The notes under the pieces: model-generated
Database searches by the model: none
Told to the model about the DNA's origin: nothing
The model's input: only the letters and a program-made list of their open reading frames with translations
Shown: piece after piece, positions 56,468 through 64,000 of the stretch
Layout: each line of letters begins with the position of its first letter
Numbering within the stretch: the stretch's first letter is position 1
Made by a program: the position numbers and the translations under genes
From: Nocardioides flavescens
GTDB taxonomy: Bacteria > Actinomycetota > Actinomycetes > Propionibacteriales > Nocardioidaceae
Assembly: GCF_009823805.1 (NCBI RefSeq)
Contig: NZ_WUEK01000005.1
Span: forward strand, 186,001-250,000
DNA: 64,000 bases
Direction: 5' to 3'

Positions 56468-59400
56468 CCTGACGGTCGGCGAGGAGCCGCCTGGCCTCGG
56501 CGAGCTCCTCGGTGAGGCGGGCGACGGTGCGCTCGGCCTCGACGCGGGCCTCGGTGGCGGCGCGGAGGCTCTCCTCGTGCTCCTCGGCCGCGACCTGGAG
56601 GTTGGCGAGCGCCTCGGCGGTGCGCCACTCCGCGGCGGCTCGTTCGCGACCGGCTCGGGTGGCGCGCTCGGACTCGCGCAGGGCGGCCTGCTCGGCCTCG
56701 AGCCGGGCCTGCTGGGCGGCGACGGCGGCCTGTTCGGCCTCGAGCCGCGCCGCGTGGGAGGCCGTGGCCGCCTCGGCCAGTCGTGCGGCCTCGGCCTCGG
56801 CCTGCGCGCGGGCCTCGTAGGCGGCGCGGGCCTGGTCGGCGGCGTCGGCGAGCGCGGCGGCCGCGGCCTGGGCCTCGGCGGTGGCGGTGGCGTGGCGGGC
56901 GGCCGACTGCTCGGCGTCGTGGCGCTCGCGGGTGGCGCGGGCGGCGGCCTGCTCGGCGGCGGTCCGCGCTCCGTGGGCCTGTGCGGCGGCCCGGGCCTCC
57001 TCGGTCGCCGCGCGGGCGGCGTCGTGCGCGTCGGTGGCCGCCTGCCGGGCCTGCGTCGCGGCGTCGGCGTGGGTGGCGAGCGTCCGCTCGGCCTCGGTGC
57101 GGGCCTCGTGGGCCGCTCTCGCCTCGTCGGCCTGACGGGCGGCTGCGCTGTGGGCGGCTTGCTCGGCCGCCGCGGCCTGCGCCGCCAGCGCGACCTGGGC
57201 CCGGGCCGCCTCCTCGGCACCGGCGCGGCCCGACGCCGCCGACTCGGCGGCGCGCTCGGCGGCGGTGCGCGCTCCGTGCGCCGAGGCTGCGGCCGCGGCC
57301 TGCACGGCGGCCTCGGCTGCTGCTGTCGTGGCCTGTTCGGCCGCGGCCCGTGCGGCCTCGGCGACGACGCTCTGCTCCGCGGTCGCACGGGTGGCGGCCT
57401 CGGCTCCGGCTCGTGCCTCGTCGGCGGCGGCGGTCGCCGACGTCGCGGCGTCGAGCGCTTCGCGGGTGGCGGTGGCCTGGGCGGCCGCCTCCTTCTCCGC
57501 CCTACGCCGGTCCTCGGCTGCCGCGGCAGCGGCCTGCTCGGCCACCGTGCGGGCCGCGAGCGCCTCGGCGGCGCGCTCGGCCTGCGCCGCGACGGCTTCG
57601 TCGGCGGCGGCCCGCTTGGTCTGGGCGGACTGGGCGATGTCCTCGGCGAGCGCCCGGCTCTCGTGGGCGGTGCGGGCGAGCCAGGCCTGCTCGGCCGCGG
57701 CCTGTTCGGCGGCGAGGCGCGCGGCGTGGGCCTCGGCGGCCTCGGCAGTGGCGGCCCGGGCGGCGGCGCGCGCCTCGGCGGTGGCCGCGGTGGCCTGCAG
57801 GACGGCGGCCCGGGCCGCCGCGCTCTCCTGGGCGGCGCGGGCGGTCGCGGTGCCGGCGGCGGCCGTGGCGGCGACAGCGGCAGTGGCGGCCCGGGCGGCC
57901 GAGTCCGCCTGCTCGGCGGCCGTGCTCGCAGCGCCGCTCGCGCTCTCGGCGGCTCCGCGCGCCTCGTCGGCCACGGCCCGGAGACGGCCCAGGGCGTCGT
58001 CGGCCGCAGTGGCTCCGGCGGTCGCGCCGCTCGCGGCGTCGCGGGCCTCGGCGGCGGCGGCCTGCGCCTCAGCGGCGGCGCGGGCCTGGCGTGCGGCGGC
58101 CTCGTCGGCCTCGGCGCGGGCGGCCAGCGCCTGCGCGGCCGCCGCCTCCGCCTCGCGGCGGGCCTCGTGTGCCTCGTGGGCGAGCTCGGCCGACGCGGCG
58201 GCGAACTCCTCCGCCACGATCCGCTTCGTCTGGGCCGACTGGGCGATGTCGTCGGCTGTCGCGCGGCCCTCGTGGGCGGTGCGGGCGAGCCACGCCTGCT
58301 CGGCGGCGGTCTGCTCGGCGACCGCACGCGCGGCGTGGGCCTGCTCGGCGAGGGCGGCCTGCTCGGCCGCTCGCGCCGCCGCGTCCTGGGCCTTGGCCGC
58401 GGCCACGGCGGACTGCTCGGCTGCCGCCTCGGCCGTCGTACGCCGCTCGTGGGCCTCGCCCGCCACTCGGGCCTGCTCGGTGGCAGCGGCCTCGGCCTCG
58501 GCGCGGGCCGTGGCGGCCTCGCGGGCCGCCTGCTCCGCGGCCTCGCGGTCGGCGTGCGCCCGGGCGGCGGCCTCGGCCTGCGCGCCCGCCTGCTCGGCGG
58601 CCGCGCGTGCGGCCTCGGCGGCGGCCCCGGCCGCGCCGGCGGCGTCGGCGTGCTGGGCGGCGGAGGTCTCCGCGCGCTCGCGCTCGGCCGCGGCCTCGGC
58701 GGCGGCGCGCTCGGCCCGCTGGCGGGCGGTGTGGGCCTCGGCGGCGGCGAGGGCCTCGTCCCGTGCGCGGGCGGCGGCCTCGACCGCTGCGGTGGCCGCG
58801 TCACGCGCGGCGGCGGTGGCCTCGGCGTGCCCGGCGGCCGCGCTCTCGGCCTCGGCCCGGGCCGTGTGGGCGGTCTCGGCCTCGGCGGCCCGCTGCTGTG
58901 CCCGCCCGTGGGCCTCGGTCTCGGCCCGGGCGGCTGCGGCCGCCGTGTCCGCCGAGTCGCGCGCCGACTGCTCGGCAGCGCGCGCCTGCGCCCCCAGCCG
59001 GTCGGCGAGCTCGTGGGACTGCCGGGCCCGGGCCTCGGCGCGGGTGAGTGCGGCTCGGGCGCGCTGGTCGGCCTCGGTGACCGCCGTCGTGGCGGCCGCC
59101 TCGGCCTCGCTGCGGGCGCGGTGGGCCTCGGCGGCCTGCTCGGCGTGGTGCTGGGCCGCCTCGTCGGCGGCGCGGCGGGCCTCGGCGTGCTCGGTCGCCG
59201 CCCGGTCCGCCGCGGTCCGCAGCTCGGCCTGCAGCTCGGCCGCCGACTCCGCGCGGTCTCGGGCCTCCGCGGCTTCCAGCGCCTCCTGCGCGGCCCAGGC
59301 GCGCAGCGCCTCCAGCTCCTGGGCGCGCTCCGCCGCCCGGTCCTCGGCCGCCCGACGGGCCAGGTGGGCCTGCTCGGCCTCCGCAGCCTGGTGCGCGGCG

Positions 59401-62400
59401 TCCTGCTCGGCGAGGGCGCGGGCCAGGTGGGCCGCCTCGGCCGCCTCGACCTGGGCCTTGGCGGTCCGCTCCGCCGCCGTACGGGCCGCCGCCGTCTCCC
59501 GGGCCTGCTCGGCGTGGATCCGCGCGGCCTCGTCGGAGGCCTGCCGGGCACGGTCGGCCTGCTCGGCCCGCGCGGCCTGCTCGGCCGCCGCCTCCTCCGC
59601 CGTACGCCGGGACCGCGCCGCCTCGGTCGCCGCCTCACGCGCCTCACGGAGCCCGTCGGCGAGCTCGGCGGCGGTGCGCTCGGCGACTGTGCGGGTCTCG
59701 TGGGCCTCGCGCGCGGCGTCGGCGTGACGGGCCGCGGACTGCTCGGCCTCGGTGCGGGCGGTGGCCGCGGCAGTGGCGGCGTCGTCGGCCAGGGCGCGGG
59801 CCGCGAGAGCCTCGCCGGCTCGGGCCGCGTGCCCGCTCGCCGCGCTCTCGGCCTCGGCTCGGGCGCTCGCGGCGTCGGCCGCCACCCGGGCGTGGACGGT
59901 GGCGGCCTCCTCGGCCTCGGTGCGCCGCGCGAGGTGCGTCGCGAGCTCACGCTCGGCAGCTTCGAGCGCCTCGGCCGCCACCGTCGCCGACTCCTCGGCG
60001 GCGACGCGGGCGTCGTGGGCGGCCCGTGCCGCCTCGGCCTGCTCCGTGGCGGACCGCTCGGCCTCGTCCCGCGCGCTCGCCGCCTCGGCCGCGCTCTGCT
60101 CGGCCGCGGAGCGAGCCTCATGTGCCGCGCTCGCCTCCGCGGCGGCCGTGGCCGCCGCCGCACCGTGCTCGGTCGCGGCCCGCTCGGCGTCCTCGCGGCG
60201 TGCGAGGTGCTCGGCGAGCGAGGCGGTGGCCTGCGCGTGGCTCGCGGCGGTGAGGGCCGCGGCGGCCTCGGCGACGACACGAGCCTCGTGGGCCTCGCGC
60301 GCGGCTCCCGCCTGCTCGGTCGCGACCCGGGCCGCCTCGGCCTGGGCCTCGAGGGCGGCGGTCGCGGCGCGCTCCGCCTCGGCGCGGGCCCGGGCCGCCA
60401 GCGTGGCGCTCTCCGCGAGCTCGCGCGCCGAACGCTCCGCCTCCGACCGCGCACTCGCCGCGTCGCCGGCGGCACGGGCGTGCTCGGTCGCGTCGCGCTC
60501 GGCGGCCTCGCGGGCGGCGAGGGCCTCGGCGAGGGAGTTCGCGGCCTCGGCGGACCGCTCGGCCGCCTCGCGGGCGGCGGTCTCGGCGGTCTCCCGGGCC
60601 TGATGGGCCCCGCGGGCGGCGGTGGCGTGCTGGTCGGCGGCGCGGGCGGTCTCGGCGTACGTCGTCGCGGCGGTGGCCGCGGCCTGTTCGGCCTCGGTGC
60701 GGGCGCGGGCGGCGTCGGCGGCCTCGGCGGCGCGGCGGCCCGCAGCCTCCTCGGCTTCGGCGCGGACGGAGGTGGCCTCGCTGGCCGCACGTGCGTGCTC
60801 GGTCGCGTCGCGCTCGGCGGCCTCGCGGGCGGCGAGGGCCTCGGCGAGCGAGCTCGCGGCCTCCGCGGACCGCTCGGCCGCCTCGCGGGCGGCGGTCTCG
60901 GCGGTCTCCCGGGCCTGGTGGGCCTCGCGGGCGGCGGTGGCGTGCTCGTCGGCGGCGCGGGCGGTCTCGGCGTACGTCGTCGCGGCGGTGGCCGCGGCCT
61001 GTTCGGCCTCGGTGCGGGCGCGGGCGGCGTCGGCGGCCTCGCCGGCGTGGCGGCCCGCAGCCTCCTCGGCTTCGGCGCGGGCGGCGGTGGCCTCGCCGGC
61101 CGCACGGGCGTGCTCGGTCGCGTCGCGCTCGGCGGCCTCGCGGGCGGCGAGGGCCTCGGCGAGCGAGCTCGCGGCCTCCGCGGACCGCTCGGCCGCCTCA
61201 CCGGCGGCGGTCTCGGCCAGCGCACGCGCCTCGTGCGCCTCGCGGGCGGTGGCCGCGTGCTCGGCAGCACTACGGGCGGCCTCGGCGTGGGCCGCGGTGG
61301 CCCCGGCCGCCGCCTCGGCCGCCTCGGAACGCCGCTGCTCGGCTGCGGACGCGGTCGCGGCGTGCTCGGTCGCCGCCCGCTCCGACTCCGCCCGGTCGGC
61401 GAGCGCGGCGGCCGCCGCGTCGGCGTGCTCGGCCGTTGCGCGCTCGGCGACCTCACGGGCCGCGACGTGGACGGCGAGCGCCTCGGCCGACTCTGCGGAC
61501 CGCTGCGCGGCCTCGCGGGCGGCGGCCTCCGCGACCTCGCGGGCCCGGTGGGCGTCGCGAGCGGCACCAGCGTGCTCCGTGGCTCGCTGCTCCGCCGTGG
61601 CCCGCTCGGCGGCAGCGGTGGATGCTGCCTCTTCGGCCTGGGCCCGGAGCCGCTCGGCCTCCTCGGCGCGGGTGGCATGGCCGCGGGCGGCCTCCTCGGC
61701 CTCGACGCGCCCCCTGGCCGCCTCGACCGCAGCCGTCGTCGCGGCGGCGGCGGACTCCTCTGCCTCTGCGCGCGCCGTGGCGTGCTCGCCGAGCCTGCCC
61801 TCGGCCGCCGTCCGTGCCTCGGCCTGCACCGCGGCCGCCCGCTCGGCCTCGGCCCGAGCGGCGAGCGCAGTCTCGGCGTCGCGGGCGCGGTCGGCGGCGA
61901 GCTGTTGGGCCTCGGCCTGGGCCTCGGCGGCGTGGTGGGCGAGCTCCTCGGCCGCGGCCCGGGCGGCAGTGGCCCGGGATGCACGCTCGGTGAGCTGACG
62001 GGCGAGCTCCTCGGCCGCGGTGCGGGCCCGCTCGGCCTCGACCCGCTCGGCCTGGGCCGCCTCGGCGGTCCGGCCGGCCTCGGCGGCGGACGCCTCGGCC
62101 GAGGCCCGCGCCCGGACGTGGCCCACGGCGCTCCGCTCCGCCTCGGCGCGTGCCGTGGCCGCGTCCGCGGCGGCCCGCTCGGCTTCCTCGCGGGCGGCGT
62201 GGGCGACCCGGGCCGCCTCCGCGTGGACCCCCGCGGCCTCGTCGGCCTCGGCCCGCGCCCGCGCTGCGGCCTCGGCCTGCTCCGCCGCGGCCGCGTGGGC
62301 CTGCGCCGACAGCGCCGCCTGGTCGGCGTGCTCCCGGGCGAGCTGCTCGGCCGCCTCCCGCCCCTGCTCGGCCTCGGTGCGTCCGGCGTGGGCCTCGCCG

Positions 62401-62810
62401 GCGAGCCGGGCCTGCTCGGTCGCCGCCGCCTCGGCGAGGACGCGCTGGCGGGCGTGCTCGGCGGCCGCCTCCTCGGCCTCGCGACGCGCCTCGGCGACCT
62501 CGGCCGCGGCGCGCTCGGCGCTCTCGCGGGCCGCGTGGGCGACCCGGGCGGCCTCGGCGTGGGCGGCGGCGGCCTCGTCGGCCTCGCTCCGCGCCCGGGC
62601 GGCGCGCTCGGCGGCCTCCTCGGCCGCGAGCCGCTCGGTGGCCTGCAGCGCGGCGGCCTCCTCGGCCGCGCGGCGCAGCTGGGCGGAGCGCTCGGCGGCC
62701 CGGGCGTGCTCGGCCAGGCGGGCCTCGACGGAGTCGTTGCCGGCCCGGGCCCGGTCGAGCAGCCGACCCGTCGCCCCGGGCGCGGGGTCCGGCTCGGGCG
62801 GCTCGCTCAT
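56463..62810 (-). CDS. Giant alanine/glutamate-rich coiled-coil protein
   Basis: A 2115-residue soluble protein made almost wholly of Ala, Glu, Arg and Gln. After a proline-rich head (MSEPPEPDPAPGATG) the sequence is an uninterrupted run of heptad-like units such as RAEAEEAA, EHARAA and REAAERSA, predicting one very long coiled coil. Around 60480-61220 a unit of exactly 105 residues (15 heptads) is repeated at 315-base spacing with high identity. Another duplicated unit contains DDIAQSAQTKR/EDIAQSAQTKR. No membrane segment or enzymatic motif is visible. It resembles actinobacterial filament-forming coiled-coil proteins (FilP/Scy style) only in composition. The opposite strand is also open for most of this length, but that frame is a compositional shadow. 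Confidence 0.8.
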   Translation of the reverse strand: MSEPPEPDPAPGATGRLLDRARAGNDSVEARLAEHARAAERSAQLRRAAEEAAALQATERLAAEEAAERAARARSEADEAAAAHAEAARVAHAARESAERAAAEVAEARREAEEAAAEHARQRVLAEAAATEQARLAGEAHAGRTEAEQGREAAEQLAREHADQAALSAQAHAAAAEQAEAAARARAEADEAAGVHAEAARVAHAAREEAERAAADAATARAEAERSAVGHVRARASAEASAAEAGRTAEAAQAERVEAERARTAAEELARQLTERASRATAARAAAEELAHHAAEAQAEAQQLAADRARDAETALAARAEAERAAAVQAEARTAAEGRLGEHATARAEAEESAAAATTAAVEAARGRVEAEEAARGHATRAEEAERLRAQAEEAASTAAAERATAEQRATEHAGAARDAHRAREVAEAAAREAAQRSAESAEALAVHVAAREVAERATAEHADAAAAALADRAESERAATEHAATASAAEQRRSEAAEAAAGATAAHAEAARSAAEHAATAREAHEARALAETAAGEAAERSAEAASSLAEALAAREAAERDATEHARAAGEATAARAEAEEAAGRHAGEAADAARARTEAEQAAATAATTYAETARAADEHATAAREAHQARETAETAAREAAERSAEAASSLAEALAAREAAERDATEHARAASEATSVRAEAEEAAGRRAAEAADAARARTEAEQAAATAATTYAETARAADQHATAARGAHQARETAETAAREAAERSAEAANSLAEALAAREAAERDATEHARAAGDAASARSEAERSARELAESATLAARARAEAERAATAALEAQAEAARVATEQAGAAREAHEARVVAEAAAALTAASHAQATASLAEHLARREDAERAATEHGAAAATAAAEASAAHEARSAAEQSAAEAASARDEAERSATEQAEAARAAHDARVAAEESATVAAEALEAAERELATHLARRTEAEEAATVHARVAADAASARAEAESAASGHAARAGEALAARALADDAATAAATARTEAEQSAARHADAAREAHETRTVAERTAAELADGLREAREAATEAARSRRTAEEAAAEQAARAEQADRARQASDEAARIHAEQARETAAARTAAERTAKAQVEAAEAAHLARALAEQDAAHQAAEAEQAHLARRAAEDRAAERAQELEALRAWAAQEALEAAEARDRAESAAELQAELRTAADRAATEHAEARRAADEAAQHHAEQAAEAHRARSEAEAAATTAVTEADQRARAALTRAEARARQSHELADRLGAQARAAEQSARDSADTAAAAARAETEAHGRAQQRAAEAETAHTARAEAESAAAGHAEATAAARDAATAAVEAAARARDEALAAAEAHTARQRAERAAAEAAAERERAETSAAQHADAAGAAGAAAEAARAAAEQAGAQAEAAARAHADREAAEQAAREAATARAEAEAAATEQARVAGEAHERRTTAEAAAEQSAVAAAKAQDAAARAAEQAALAEQAHAARAVAEQTAAEQAWLARTAHEGRATADDIAQSAQTKRIVAEEFAAASAELAHEAHEARREAEAAAAQALAARAEADEAAARQARAAAEAQAAAAEARDAASGATAGATAADDALGRLRAVADEARGAAESASGAASTAAEQADSAARAATAAVAATAAAGTATARAAQESAAARAAVLQATAATAEARAAARAATAEAAEAHAARLAAEQAAAEQAWLARTAHESRALAEDIAQSAQTKRAAADEAVAAQAERAAEALAARTVAEQAAAAAAEDRRRAEKEAAAQATATREALDAATSATAAADEARAGAEAATRATAEQSVVAEAARAAAEQATTAAAEAAVQAAAAASAHGARTAAERAAESAASGRAGAEEAARAQVALAAQAAAAEQAAHSAAARQADEARAAHEARTEAERTLATHADAATQARQAATDAHDAARAATEEARAAAQAHGARTAAEQAAARATRERHDAEQSAARHATATAEAQAAAAALADAADQARAAYEARAQAEAEAARLAEAATASHAARLEAEQAAVAAQQARLEAEQAALRESERATRAGRERAAAEWRTAEALANLQVAAEEHEESLRAATEARVEAERTVARLTEELAEARRLLADRQG

Positions 62811-62837
62811 CGGGGTGAATCGTAGATGCGGAGCCCC

Positions 62838-63206
62838 TCAGTAGACCAACGCCTGAGCGCCGTCCCGCAGCGCCTCCTCGGCGAAGACGGCGGCCCCCGC
62901 GATGCGCACCCCGCCGAGCACGTCGTCCGCCTCGATGCCCCGTCGCGCGGCGCACTGGGAGCAGACCGTCACTCGCCCGTCGGCCAGCACCGTGTCGCGC
63001 AGGTCGGCCAGGGGGGTGGCGAGCGGCAGCGAGAACGCCTCCGCTCTCCCCGCCACCCCGAACCACGCGGCCTCGCCGGTCAGCCACAGGGACACCTCGG
63101 CGCCCGCCGCCACGGCGGCCGCGGCGACGGTGAACCCCTGGTTGCACCGCTCCGCCTCGGCGGTGCTGTCGCCACCGGAGGTGACCTTGACGACGAGGGA
63201 GCGCAT
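62838..63206 (-). CDS. DsrE/F-like small protein
   Basis: A 122-residue protein with the DsrE fold: LVVKVTSGGDSTAEAERCNQ at the start, AAAVAAGAEVSLWLTGEAAW in the middle and VTVCSQCAARRGI with a CxxC near residue 80. DsrE-family proteins bind or transfer sulfur via conserved cysteines, but many accessory members have no known role. ATG at 63206 overlaps the stop of the BKACE gene by one base (TGATG), so the two are co-translated. That pairing suggests a shared pathway. Confidence 0.82.
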   Translation of the reverse strand: MRSLVVKVTSGGDSTAEAERCNQGFTVAAAAVAAGAEVSLWLTGEAAWFGVAGRAEAFSLPLATPLADLRDTVLADGRVTVCSQCAARRGIEADDVLGGVRIAGAAVFAEEALRDGAQALVY

Positions 63207-64000
63207 CAGCCGGCGGCCGTCATGCCGAGCAGCTCGCGCGCCTCGCCCGTCGTCATCGGCGCGCGCTGCGCGAGGCGCCCGGCCTCGACGGCACGCTCGA
63301 CGAGCTGGGCGTTGCTCTCGACCGGCACACCGCGCGCCATCGTCAGCACGTCCTCCATGCCGACGCGCAGGTGCCCGCCCATCGACAGCGACGCGAGCAT
63401 CACCGGCAGCGTCGTGCGGCCGATGCCGGTCGCCGACCACGAGGTGACCTCCCGTGGGAGCGCCGCGACGCCGGCGACGAGGGCGGCGGCCGTCCCGGGC
63501 ATCCCGCCCGGCACGCCCATGACGAAGTCGACGTGCACGCGGCCGCCGTACGGCAGGCCGAAGCGGTCGATGAGCCGCTGCAGCGAGGCGACGTGGCCGA
63601 GGTCGAAGAGCTCGAACTCCGGCACGACCTGCCGCTCCTGGCTGAGCTGGTAGAGCTCGGCGATGAAGGGCCACGGGTTGGAGAAGACGTCGTCGCCGAA
63701 GTTGGTGGTGCCCATGGTCAGGCTGCACGCGTCGGGCTGGGCGTCGAGGACGGCCATCCGCAGCTCGAGCGGGTCGTGCACCGAGCCGCCGGTCGAGAGC
63801 TGGACGACCAGGTCGGTGCGCTCGTGCAGGGCCTCGACCGTCGCGCGGAGCCGGCCCGCGTCGAGGCTCGGCCGGTGCTCGTCGTCGCGGATGTGGACGT
63901 GGATCATCGCCGCGCCGGCCGCCTCGCAGGCGACGGCGGTGTCGACGAGCTCCTCGAGGGTGGTGGGCAGCTGGGGGCAGTCGGCCTTGGCGGTCTCGGC
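63206..64000 (-). CDS. BKACE-family beta-keto acid cleavage enzyme (5' end outside the window)
   Basis: The last 264 codons of a 3-keto-5-aminohexanoate-cleavage-type enzyme; the N-terminus lies beyond base 64000. Zinc-site motifs IHVHIRDDEHRP and GGHLRVGMEDVL are present, as is FELFDLGHVASLQRL. It differs clearly from the copy at 15758 in the substrate loop (VMGVPGGMPGTAAALVAG), so it likely acts on another beta-keto acid. It is coupled to the DsrE-like gene. The substrate cannot be assigned. Confidence 0.88.
   Translation of the reverse strand, partial: AETAKADCPQLPTTLEELVDTAVACEAAGAAMIHVHIRDDEHRPSLDAGRLRATVEALHERTDLVVQLSTGGSVHDPLELRMAVLDAQPDACSLTMGTTNFGDDVFSNPWPFIAELYQLSQERQVVPEFELFDLGHVASLQRLIDRFGLPYGGRVHVDFVMGVPGGMPGTAAALVAGVAALPREVTSWSATGIGRTTLPVMLASLSMGGHLRVGMEDVLTMARGVPVESNAQLVERAVEAGRLAQRAPMTTGEARELLGMTAAG

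Noticed and set aside
60480..61220. Long direct repeats considered as a CRISPR-like or satellite array
   Set aside because: The 315-base period keeps the coiled-coil reading frame and heptad register, so it is an intragenic duplication.
56282..61984. Minus-strand open frame of 1900 codons, Pro/Arg/Ser-rich
   Set aside because: It overlaps the coiled-coil gene in another frame and consists of low-complexity Pro-Arg text expected from a frame shift of GC-rich alanine codons.
55500..62825. Plus-strand open frame of about 2440 codons covering the esterase end, the SGNH gene and the coiled-coil gene
   Set aside because: It runs across two well-supported genes in other frames, has Gly/Leu/Arg-rich composition typical of the complement of Ala/Glu codons, and shows no domain.

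Overview
The window is chromosomal DNA from a high-GC actinobacterium. Pervasive GTG starts, 4-base start/stop overlaps, near-saturated GC at third codon positions and the gene order all point to the Nocardioidaceae, most likely Nocardioides or a close relative. The species call is inference. No phage, plasmid, transposase or CRISPR was seen. Most of the window is ordinary core genome, with several accessory islands.

Region 1 (1-14353) is a haem and cytochrome c block. The tail of an acyl-CoA synthetase and a glutaredoxin-like gene precede rex-hemA-hemC-hemD-hemB, read from a promoter that overlaps a good Rex operator. After a secreted lytic transglycosylase on the minus strand come hemL, a histidine phosphatase, a TlpA-like thiol-redox lipoprotein, ccdA, resB and ccsB, which is System II cytochrome c maturation. 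The order of both blocks resembles Mycobacterium tuberculosis Rv0508-Rv0512 and Rv0524-Rv0529, with Rex added.

Region 2 (14361-23962) is a minus-strand catabolic operon: oligopeptide-type ABC importer, serine beta-lactamase-fold hydrolase, BKACE-family cleavage enzyme, L-carnitine-dehydrogenase-like enzyme and thioesterase, with a divergent IclR regulator. The last three enzymes fit conversion of carnitine to betaine; the hydrolase suggests an esterified or amide substrate. Region 3 (23998-34449) holds an acyl-CoA dehydrogenase, a PQQ-type dehydrogenase lipoprotein, a lipase, a DHA2 exporter, a bacteriophytochrome fused to a SpoIIE phosphatase, two small conserved genes, a cysteine-synthase-family enzyme and tRNA-Lys(UUU).

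Region 4 (34450-40278) holds a hairpin cluster, a secreted beta-helix protein with a lysine-rich tail, a cold-shock gene, a tiny conserved protein and a csoR-copZ-copA copper operon. Region 5 (40402-51980) is a phosphate island: a MutT1-like gene, pstSCAB, then pit with its PhoU-like partner and ppk on the minus strand. PHO boxes precede pstS and ppk. An orphan AbiEi/nuclease-like gene is inserted between pstB and pit, bracketed by palindromic repeats. Region 6 (51994-64000) has two tandem paralogous membrane proteins, an HSL-type esterase, an SGNH lipoprotein, a 2115-residue alanine-rich coiled-coil protein, a DsrE-like protein and a second BKACE enzyme running off the edge.

At least three families of short palindromic intergenic repeats recur, and several genes end inside a copy, so that the repeat supplies the stop codon.
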